Assembly: GCA_900617975.1 (NCBI GenBank)
Contig: UZAE01001444.1
Span: 1 to 13,313 of the forward strand
Reading direction: 5' to 3'
DNA: 13,313 nucleotides
DNA from: Rodentolepis nana
Lineage: Eukaryota; Platyhelminthes; Cestoda; Cyclophyllidea; Hymenolepididae
Shown one piece after another: positions 1 through 9,900 of this stretch. How positions within the stretch are numbered: the first letter of the stretch is position 1; the number at the start of each line of letters is the position of its first letter. The translations under genes were made by a program, and so were the position numbers. Under the pieces are notes generated by a model, which worked only from the letters and a program-made list of their open reading frames with translations, was not told where the DNA came from and made no database searches.

Positions 1-354
1 ATATTGCACGGCATAGACCGGCCAATGTCTTTTCATACAATGAAGAGCTTAATCAGGAGAGAAACTGAGACTTCACGAAGCAACGAACTTAAAGCTCGAA
101 CAAAGGAGAAGCAGTGGACAGTGGCACTCTCCAACCTAGCTAACTGGCCAAAAATCGAAGCTGTTGCAGACTTTAGACTACGTACCAAACATGATTGCCT
201 GGCGAAACATAGCAACAGAATAGGTGCATGCGCTCAACCAACATGCCCTTTATTTGACCTACATGAGGAAATGGAGAAGACCCACCTTATTCGGTGTCCA
301 GCCCTAAAGACAACGACGGAATCCCAAAGATATTGGGAAGCCCGAAGCAACTAA
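1..354 (+). CDS. C-terminus of LINE ORF2 (zinc-knuckle region), 5' partial
   Basis: This is the tail of a multidomain enzyme that copies the element RNA into DNA at a nicked target. Visible are the conserved block RPMSFHTMK, an FRLRTKHDCLAKH block (commonly GHDCLAKH in the family), and a C-terminal zinc-knuckle ending THLIRCPAL. The knuckle should read CPLC..H...C, but here the second Cys is Phe (CPLF), so the copy is probably inactive even though its frame is intact. Codon 1 of the frame coincides with base 1, and the start is off the window. Copy 2 keeps CPLC. Confidence 0.8.
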   Translation: MLHGIDRPMSFHTMKSLIRRETETSRSNELKARTKEKQWTVALSNLANWPKIEAVADFRLRTKHDCLAKHSNRIGACAQPTCPLFDLHEEMEKTHLIRCPALKTTTESQRYWEARSN

Positions 355-472
355 TGAACTACTGTTAACTGTCATAAAGCCTTAATATATGTTCCTCCTC
401 CCATTATGAGAACCAAAGTCAACTAAGGGGCTAATTATAAATATCATAAAGTCTGGCATTTGATATAATAAT
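1..472 (+). mobile_element. 3' end of an RNase H-type non-LTR retrotransposon (copy 1)
   Basis: The element enters from beyond the left edge. It contains the last 117 codons of the reverse-transcriptase ORF, a stop at 352-354 and about 118 nt of 3' UTR. Its protein and its UTR both match copy 2 (3446-4714). The UTR landmark is GTCAACTAAGGGGCTAAT, then ATCATAAAGTCTGGCATTTG, then an A/T-rich ATAATAATG end. It lies downstream of the host gene and in the opposite orientation. The exact 3' boundary is uncertain by several bases, because the matching 5' duplication is outside the window. Confidence 0.85.
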
Positions 473-631
473 GTTCATCGGTACAAATCAAATGATTTAA
501 ATAGTCGCCTTAACTGATTCATTATTGTTACTTGATAGAATTTGAATTTCTTATGAGTGATTTCCCTGATCATTCTTCATCTATTCTAATTAAGATGCAA
601 TTAATATTCTCCTCAAGACATTGAGACCGTT
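473..631. other. Downstream flank / 3' UTR of the host gene
   Basis: AT-rich sequence between the host stop codon and the LINE tail. It should include the end of the host 3' UTR. No canonical AATAAA is visible on the minus strand here. Confidence 0.4.
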
Positions 632-916
632 TTACACTGTGACTGAGCTTTGTCCTTCAAAATCAACAAGTGCCACATAACTTACAGCGTGATTGTTATT
701 TCCACTTGGGGTTTGAAGAGGACCCTCCATAGGCTCGTCGATAAACACAGTTAAATGGCAGGTGTCAAGAGAATTTTGCCAGAAATCGGAGATTGGCCGC
801 GATTCCGGTGCTGAGGCACAAGGCGGTGACATATCTTGCTTACATACCAGAAGAATGATTACATTTGGCACATTTGGTAAACTCTCTTTGAGTCTTTTTG
901 AGTTCATCGAATCAGT
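632..916 (-). CDS. Exon 6: C-terminal exon with stop codon
   Basis: Acceptor TATTTTTTTCAG|AC (AG 918-917) is strong and joins exon 5 in phase 0. The 94-residue terminal peptide contains a hydrophobic strand, NVPNVIILLVCKQD, then a Pro/Ser-rich stretch and a final part ending in a TVTV-like tail. The stop is at 634-632. No canonical AATAAA is seen on the minus strand between the stop and the LINE tail at about 472. I do not recognise this last part. It diverges from Kidins220, whose domain continues for several hundred residues. Confidence 0.72.
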   Translation of the reverse strand, partial: TDSMNSKRLKESLPNVPNVIILLVCKQDMSPPCASAPESRPISDFWQNSLDTCHLTVFIDEPMEGPLQTPSGNNNHAVSYVALVDFEGQSSVTV

Positions 917-3900
917 CTGAAAAAAATACACGGAGTCATAACGAATCTATCACTGGCTGGTGCTCAATGTGTGCCGTTCATGGTGGACAAGACTAATTTA
1001 TTCTGGCCAGCAAGAGGTGAGATACGAGTTTCACTGCATAGTTGTCACAAAATACCAAGTTGAGTGCCGATAGCAAGGCAGTTATTTTAATCAAATGTCA
1101 TTGAAAAAAATTAAAAAAATGTACCGGATTGCCGCTATCTCCATTAGAAATTAACATTTTGTGCCAGTGTAGAATGAAAGTATAAATGATTGTGAGGAAG
1201 ATTTGTAAGCACTATTAATGAACTCCAATTAGGTTGTCAGGATTGTTGGAAATAGAAAGTTAACTTATTGCAAGAGAATATTATTATTAAATATTAATTA
1301 TTATTATTTTGCAATTAGCGTACCAAACGCGAATTTATGAGTGCTGTGGTGTGTGTGTGTGGGTGTGTGTGTGTGGGTGTGTGTGTGTGTGTGTGTGGGT
1401 GGGTGGGTGTTTAAGCAACTTGAATTGCCCTAATGCATTCGCTAATGTATGGAAGCATCCCAAATGCTTTTTAAAATGTCTTAAAGTCTCGTATCGAAAG
1501 AGCAAAGAGGCAAATAAACAGTAGATGGGTAAGCTAAAAAATTATTTCTCAAGGTAACTTAAGCATCATTGATGCCTTGTGAAGCACTTTAATCGCAAAG
1601 AATCCCATATAAACAAATGATGCAAAACACAAAGACCAATATTACTTATACAACGGCATTGATGATGATAAAAATAACTATTATTTTCATTGAAGACTCT
1701 TTTAGTTAGTTTTGAGAAAGCCTTTTCCCCAAACTCGGTCCTCTTACCGATCTCCAAGTTAAGTTAATGCGACAATAATTAGCATTATTATAATTAAAAA
1801 CAGCACAACTGTTCCATTCAACTCTTGTGTCTATATTGTTGCTTTATTTTAAATAAGAAAAAAATAGTTATTTAATAAATATATATGTAATAAAGGAGAC
1901 GGTATGTTTAATATGCTCACGGGTCCAGTCAAGTCTTTTGCATCGTCAAGTGACCATAACACACCGGACTCTCCCTGTGGCGATGAGGTGAATAATCGAC
2001 TTAAAAGTTCACTGAATTCTGCTAATCTTTGCGGTGCAGTGGCAAGATTGGCAGAAATTGCAGTGGCATCAATGGACAAAAGAAAGCGTGTTTGTCGATC
2101 ATTTCTAGCATCTAGACGATGGAGTGTATGGCAAGTTGCCATGACTTCCTCTCTAAGCCTACTTTCCAGTTGCGATTCGGCACCCTCACCCTTCTCCAAA
2201 TTATCAAATCCATCGTGTAGCAAATAATCCCGGGCCTGCTTCGTTGAGGTCAGCATTTTTTGGGCTTGACTGTTGCGACTATGATTTATGCGCCCAGTCA
2301 TTGAATCAATGCTACTGGTGCTTCGCTCATCCATTAAATCCTCATCAGCTGATAGAAGAGATATTTTTGTGTCACCTAAAAGTAGAAAAAATTACAATAG
2401 TATTAGGCTTCCAATTCTACCTCTACACTATATGTTTTCCCACAAAATATTTTAAAGACTGTGCAAAAATACATACTCAAAAGTAAAATACGCATTATTA
2501 GAGAAAAATACCATTGATTTGGGTAGGTTTATGGATAACTACGACCTAATTTTCTCTAAGTGGTATGAAGAAAGTAGAAATGTTCTCGATTGCTCATTAG
2601 TGAGCTCAAATAGTGGAAAGTTGCTACATTTTGAAGTAATTTGTTACGGATATTCATTATCGATTCCAAAATCGCACTCGCATTTTCTTAAAATTTAAAG
2701 AGAATAGATTCGCGTCACTCTAAATCTCAAATTTGAAGAAAGTTATCAAGGTTCAATTGTGTGATTTTGTCTGCCTTTGCGATATTTTGATTATCTTGAA
2801 TTAGGAAGTCCAGAACTTTCAGTTTTCGCCTTATTTGGGATTAATGTAAGGGCATATTCCTAGTTTCCACGAGCGCAAACATGAGATCTGCAGCACTATA
2901 CAACATTATTTGAGCAAATTCTCTTAAGATTAGGTTAAAATATTAATGAAACCAGATTTGAAATTATTGAGACAAAAATGCTGGTCACTTACATGTTTTT
3001 CATCTCGCATATTTTGTTACGGCCATCTTTCAAGTCCTCGTAAACTATAGCCATAGAGAAATGGCTCTAAATTATGTAGTTAATTTAGATTGTTGACAAT
3101 AAACAGAGAAATGTTAGATTTTTTTGGTTTGTTTAATAAGTCTTAAATTTATCGATTTTTTAAAATTATTATCTGCTTAAAACATTATGATTTGTAAAAT
3201 AAAGAGAGTGATGATGAATAAATAATTCTAAATATATTAGGAAAAAATATATCTAATTTCGCAGTTTTGAAACAAATCCAGCGTTTGGAAATTGATTCTA
3301 TTTTTAAAATATTAAATTAAGCCTCTAAATTCATTCACCAAAGCAAAAAAGATTGTTTATTTTTAAATTTTAATCTAGGCTTATTTCAAAAGTTGTTTTT
3401 ATTATCCAAATAATCAAATTTCGAATATTTGTTTCGAATTAATGATGATCTGGTACTATGGTATTCCACCCCTAAGAAAAACGCTAAGGAGAGGACAGAA
3501 AGTGCCATAAATTGTGCACTTAAACTACTAGCAAACTGGTGCGACAACAATGGAATGGTAATCAACACCGCAAAAACTGCATTCCAAACATTTTATTTGG
3601 CCCCGTCACAGCATAAACCCGCTTCTAAAGTACAAGGATACTACCATAGAAAAAATCAATGAGTTCACATATCTCGGAATGACTTTTGACACAAAGCTAA
3701 CGTGGAAAAGTCACATTGCTAAAATAGCAGAACGCGTCTCCAATAGACTGAATGTACTGAAGCGTCTTGCTGGTAGCGTATGGGGCTGGGCGCGCTCAAC
3801 TCTCAACACCACTTACAAGATGTTTATTCAGCCAATAATGTTGTATTGCTGTGAGTCACTCATTACAGCCACAGAGGTGACTCTCAAACCACTCGAGAAG

Positions 3901-6900
3901 GCACACAACCGAGCATTACGACTAATTACTGGAGGGATAAAATCAACACCCACTGATGCAATACTCCTAGTTACAGGAAGCACCACAATAGGTTCCCTTA
4001 TCAAAGAAAAGGCCTTGATCTGTATGAGAAGCTACTGCGCATTCCCATGGACAAGTTCTTCAGCACCTATGAGAATAGACCAAGACACCTGAAAACGCAC
4101 TCTGGTCTAATACAGAAAGCCATAGAACTAAAGAAAGAATTACAAATCGATGACAAACCAAAAAGCCTCTCTCCCCCCATGAACCCATTAGCGGACATTG
4201 ATGTAGTTGACACACTTGCTAAGAAGGGGACAACGATTTTGCAATGCATGGACCGGCCGATGTCTTTCCACACAATGAAGGCCTTAATCAGGAGAGAATT
4301 CCAGACCTCAAGGTGCAACGAAATTAAAGCTCGAACAAAGGAGAAACAGTGGACAGTGGCAATCTCTGACATACCCGACTGGCCAAGAATCGAAGCCGTT
4401 GCTGAGTTCAGACTACGTACCGGACACGATTGCTTGGCAAAACACCTTCACAGATTGGGAGTATACACTCAACCCACATGCCCTCTATGTAACCTACATG
4501 AGAAAATGGAGAAGACCCACCTGATTCGGTGTCCAGCCCTAAAGACAAGTACGGCAAGCCAAAGATCCTGGGAAGCAAGAAGACTGCTAATGAATTGCTA
4601 TTAATTAACTGATATAAATGTACTCCCCCCCCCCCTTCTTGGGAGAAGCTGAAGTCAAAGATTAAGGGCTAATGATATATATCATAAAGTCTGCCAGTTG
4701 AAATAAATAAATACTTGTTTCGAATTAATGAAATCTAACCTTGACTTGTAAAATTTTGATTATTTCAAATTAATGGAGGTTTTATTTATTCAGTAATTTA
4801 TTGTCTTTCAGATATTTTCAATGCACATAAACTTCGAAATTTTTAAAGTAAGTAAATTAGATGGGAAGTATTTTATCTCTATAAATATGGTTCCTCGTTA
4901 AACCATTCAATTTTTATAAATTATTGCCCCAAAATCGCTTTTCTAATCTTTGATTTTGAATCAAACCCCGAATGCAAGAACATAATATCATGAATCTAGT
5001 AAAACTTGTCATTTTGTCACTTTAGGCAAAATGTGACAAAACCTATCCCCTCCAAACAGCCATTTTGCAATTGGCATAAAAACGGCGGTGTGTTGAAATG
5101 AGCGACATAATCTTTATCATGGAAGAAATTTTTCATATTATTGATTAGTAACTATTTTATTGCCCTCTTTCTCATTTCAGGATGTCTTTAAATGCCCCAC
5201 TAGTAAGTAAATTCTACGCTGGACTAATATGGGGTGTGCGATAGACTTACCTCCACGTGGTGCACCCTGAGCAACGTATACTCATACGGCAAAAAAAGTC
5301 TATCACCTGCATTTGACTTCTGACTACTGTATGTCATATTTGACAACTTCCACAGTATTCATCTCATCTTTTCTCTACCTTTGTATCTGTCTGTCTGCCT
5401 CTTCTACACCTGTGAATCGCTCTTCTGTTCCCTCTCTCGAATTTTTCTCACTTTGATGTTTCTCCACTCTGTGAAGCACAAAGTCAGCTAATTGGCTAAT
5501 GAAAACTATTCGAAACGCCTTCGTTTAAAAAATAATAATGTTAGACTAATATTTCAATGCATTTAAATATTAATTTTAAAATATCTGAAGATATCTGTAG
5601 AGAACTAATTTTTATATGAAAAGCCTATAGTGATTCACTTTGACGGCATTAAAGTCGTAAAAATAACAAATTCCTCTCAGAAAGTGAATTTTGTTTTGCC
5701 ATTCACCAAAATTATAAACCAGGCATCTAATTTCCCCCGTTTAAATATAAATTTAACTAAAAAATGGAAAGTTAATGAATTTTCGAAATAGCTTTCCTAC
5801 AAATTTGTGCCTAAAGTAGGGAGTAAAAAATGTAGAGACTCACCTCTTGATTTTTGTCTACTGAGTACAAGTTTGTTCATCTCCTTTTTGAGCACTTGAA
5901 ATCGATTTTTAACTTTGACAAGTCTAATAAGTGGTTTGTATGCAGTGACAAGGAGTGAAACAATCGCAATTACTTCTACAATAGCGGCCGCGAAGAAGGC
6001 AACTTTTGACCCAAGTTTGTATTGCGCGGTATTATTTCCTAAATCCATGTAAATCTGTAGGGCAGTAAATAATGTTGGCAGAGATATGACTCCCAGGAGG
6101 GCACATATCCAGGCAGGAAAGCAGCATGATTTTCGACATCTACGTTCAACGGCACCTTATTATTAAAACGAAGAATGGTATATTAAATTCGAATAAGTCG
6201 GAAAAAGTCAAATTTTAGGCTAAAACAGTATTGTGACTAAATTAGAGAAAAAAGACAGGTATTGCCAATTCGAAACTATTGTAAAACATACCTCTTGGAA
6301 ATAGATAGTAACAAAATCCATTTTCTAAATAAATTGGTGAAGTAGAAAAAATGTTGAACAATATTTACTTTAAATAGAGTTATAGTCCAAAAAGCGGTAC
6401 CTTCGAAATAAGTGAAAATTTGTATTTTTCTATCACTTAAAAGGCGTTTATGCTTCCACTCAATTTCTATGTCAACTAACATAAGTGTTTTGAGGAAAAT
6501 ATAGTCTAGACTACTTCTTTGCAATTAATAATTTTACCCCCAACAAACTCAATTTGTTGAATTATAAAACTTTGAGCTCAATGTGAATCGCGCCTATTAC
6601 AATTGAACAAAATTATAACTCACAGTGGCTGCATTGAATGCCTAGAAATTATATTTATTGAGATTTAATTGTAGTTTAATTTTAAAGACTTTATTCAAAC
6701 AAAACATTCAACCTGTTCCCTCCACTTGAACTTCAAGTCCATAACTTTAGCAATTTTTAACCATCTCATTCCACTGTAGCATATCCTAATGCTTTATTTC
6801 CAAAATCAGTTTCTTTTCAATAGTTTTCAGAATTCATGCTTACAATTCATAAATTTGATATAAATATAGAAAGTCCATATAGGAAAGCAAAAAATGAGAT

Positions 6901-9900
6901 TTATTGCTTTTTATGTTAAAATAGCATTTCGACTGTAGGAAAAACTTATAAAACGTGCAAAACACTTTCACAAGAAGACGTCAACAAGAGCGTACAATCG
7001 TCATCTTTGCTCGCGTATTGAAGGTAGACAGTTGTTTTGGAATACTTTGACGTTGCCGATTGCCACATCTTTTCAGTAAGTCTAAGTGCAGCATCCCAGG
7101 ATGTTTCTGATACGCCTAATTTTAGACTGACTGGCAACAATCTAAGCGAAAAAATAGTGCAACTGAATAAATAATTTCCATTTAGTTTCTTCAAAGTCAT
7201 ATATTTCGTAATAAAATAATCTTTTATATGCCCTATATGTACTAATGCTTATTCATAATTCAAGTCATAACTTTGAAGTAATTATTGTGTTCTTGAAATT
7301 TATAAAATTGTTGTTAGTATATGTCGGGGTTTAGAATAATAAAAAGTGAAATCATTTGCCTTCGTAGGTTTTAAATTGCTGGAGAAAATTGATTAGGCTT
7401 GTCGTTTTAACGAATGGCCCATAAAGGAGACAAGGAAAATGTAAAATAAATGTAGTGGAGAAAAATTGATTTTAAATTCAATAACCTGATACTCGAAGAG
7501 ACAGTGGTTTGCTTTTGAGGCTTGTAAAAGATAATATCGACAATCAAACGCCAAGACCTAGAATAACGAAGAAGGGTTTCGGCCACTGGTTGAATTAACT
7601 TCCAGCGTTTCTTTAGTCCACCGTAGAGTACTATGCCTTTTGAAAAAGTACAAAAAATGAACGATTATTAAAAAATTGAAGAATGGCAAACTCAATCTAA
7701 TTATTTTAAAATTTTGTAGATCCCATGAAAACTAACCATAGAAGTATTTTATAATAGAACGAACGTTGTTTTATTTTAAAATTAACCTAGCAAAATCCGT
7801 TCTGCAATACTGTAATTAGCAATTTTTATTGAATAGATAATTTAATTTTGCGATTTTAAGAGATAATTTTGTAAAATTTCATACTGAAAACTATATGGCC
7901 TCATTAAATACAGCAAATATACAGTTCGTGTACTATGAAATTAAATTAGTTTATTTTCACTGTTTATAACTATTAGGTTGGCAACTAAGTCATTGTCGAT
8001 TTCAAATAAGAAGGTAAATTCGGAATTTTTGTTTAAAAATATAACTTTATTCAATTAGATATTGGCCGTTCTTGTCGATGACCTTTTCCATCGTTCTGGC
8101 ATAGTAAAAATTCCCCCTTCGTAAAATGTCTGGTCTTTGCTATTAAAAAACTGAATTAGGTGTGATCCGACATCATCCGCGTTGTTAAAAATTTTACCAT
8201 CTAAAGAGTTTTGCATGGAACGAAACAAATGGTAATCCGAAGGCGCAAGGTGAGGGCTATATGGTGGGTGTGACAAAACATTCCAACCCAGTTGCAATAA
8301 TTTTTGCCGAGTAACCAAAGATGTGAGGGGGGGGGGCCTTGCGTTATCATGATGGAAAACAACACCCTTCCGCCGATTTGATAATGCCGGCCGCTTATCT
8401 TCAATTGCATCCTTCAGTTTTTCGAGTTCTTCAACATACACATTTGAATTTATCGTTTGGTTCTGCGGCATGAGTTCAAAATACAAAATTCCTTTGTGAT
8501 CCCACCAGACTCACAGCATAATCTTTTTTTGGTGAATCTCTGCTGCTTTTGATACTGTTTGGGCTGGTTGATCTTGCTTCACCCATGATCTCTTGCGAGT
8601 AACATTGTTATAAACTATCCACTCTTCGTCGCCAGTAACTAGGTTCTTCCTCGGAAATGGATCATTCTCATTGCGTTTCAGTAGGGAATCACAGATGCTA
8701 ATCCGTTGCGTCAAATGAATTTCCTTTAACTGGTGAGGGATCCATAAATCAAGTTTCTTGACATAACCAAAAGTTTTTAATTTTTTTCAATGCATGTATG
8801 CGACACATTGAGCAGCTTCTCTGCAATATCTCGTGTTGTGCTGTGACGATTTGAATCGATAATGGCCTTGATATGGGTTTCATCCACTTCGACTGGGCGG
8901 CCAGATCGTTGTGAATTTTTTAGTGAAAAATCACCGGAACGAAATCTTTCAAACCAATTTCGACACTGCCTTTCTTTTAAGGCTTCATCTCCATATACGG
9001 CACATAACTTCTTTTGTGCTTGCGATGCGTTCTTGCCTTTTCGGAAGTAATACAATAAAATGTGTCGGAAGTGCACGTCCTGTTCTTTCATTTTTAAATT
9101 GGGATAAAAACGAAACTAAAGAACTAAACAAAAAAAAATTTTTTTACTAATTAACCTAGAAGCCCATACAGTAAGAAAAAATATAGGTTAGATGCTCTGG
9201 CCACGTTAACAAAACAAAAGAAAGTATAGAGTGAATCCGTCAACAAAAACGACAACCCAATAATTAATGTTCGAGCTAACGAACAAAGCTGAATTTTTAT
9301 TCTATATTTAATTATTTTTTATAGTATTTGAAACTTGCCGCACCTCAAAATTATTAATTGAAGGTGCTAAATTTGACTAGTAACACTCCAATATTTTATG
9401 CCAACCCCCTCGGTTCAACTGCTCCAACCTCTACGGAATCAAACTTGCTCAGTAACACAAATTGATCAGTTTTAGCTTATAATCTATCCCGTTTTATTAG
9501 CAAACATTGGGCAAATTTTAAGTGAAAAATAGAGATGAAAGCATCTGAAATTCAAATTAAACTGCAATCTGAAAGGCAAATAAATATCTTTTAAAAGTTT
9601 ACTCAAAACCAGCAAAAAATAGCCATTAACGACTATTTCGATTGGGTCTTAAAATGCCTGTAAAAAAATTGCAGGTAGTGAAAGCGCTTTCAACAGGGCA
9701 TTTACATGATCAGAACAGACAATGACTAGAGATATACTTACATAGAAATAGAACGTAGAGAATGATGGAGGTGAGGCCGATAGTTTGACCAAGTTGCCAA
9801 CCAAAAATGAGACCACAAAAATAGCTGAATAAAAGAACGAAAAGAGTTGGCAGAAGTGTGGTTAAAATATCCCATTTTCGGTGCAAGTCCTTAGGCTTTT

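Larger units (their letters stand above)
3446..4714 (+). mobile_element. 5'-truncated non-LTR retrotransposon (copy 2) in host intron 4
   Basis: The insertion starts inside the catalytic aspartate box of the reverse transcriptase and runs through the thumb, a remnant of RNase H, the C-terminal zinc-knuckle and the 3' UTR. It ends in AAATAAATAAATAC. Both ends are fixed by the 17-bp duplication. It is antisense to the host gene. The domain order (RT, RNase H remnant, knuckle) points to the I/LOA/Outcast/Ingi group of RNase H-bearing LINEs, and I cannot place it more finely. A run of 11 C (4625-4635) lies in the 3' UTR. Confidence 0.92.
2376..5843 (-). other. Host intron 4, carrying two retroelement insertions
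   Basis: A 3468-nt phase-1 intron (GTGAGT...TTTTAG). It holds LINE copy 2 and the complete ribozyme-headed element, both antisense to the gene. The stretches 2376-3428, 4732-5221 and 5553-5843 are AT-rich without recognisable genes. The only structure I see in them is the small inverted repeat at 5012-5041. Confidence 0.75.
7973..9158 (-). mobile_element. Decayed mellifera-type mariner transposon in host intron 2
   Basis: At the transposase 3' end the terminal repeat is clear: TTAGGTTGGCAACTAAGTCA begins at 7973, directly after a TA (7971-7972), the duplicated mariner target. At the other end only a trace of the repeat survives on the minus strand (CTAGGTTAATTAGTAA, about 9160-9145). The pairing terminal repeat and TA are not clearly present, so the right boundary is approximate. 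At about 1.19 kb it is a little shorter than a typical 1.28-kb mariner. The element is in the same orientation as the host gene. Confidence 0.85.
7131..9741 (-). other. Host intron 2, carrying the mariner
   Basis: A 2611-nt phase-1 intron starting GTAAGTAT. Outside the mariner (7973-9158), the flanks 7131-7970 and 9159-9741 are AT-rich with no recognisable gene or repeat. Confidence 0.55.

Noticed and set aside
1309..1524. Cys/Val/Gly-rich open frame
   Set aside because: Produced by translation of the GT/GGGT microsatellite.
1904..2227. 107-residue open frame on the plus strand
   Set aside because: It is the complement of host exon 5. The minus frame has matching splice sites and phases and the plus frame has none.
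6276..6524. 82-residue minus-strand frame in intron 3, considered as an extra exon
   Set aside because: Hydrophobic and AT-rich, no conserved pattern, and the neighbouring exons join in phase without it.
8862..9150. Plus-strand frames opposite the mariner N-terminus
   Set aside because: Shadows of the transposase coding strand.
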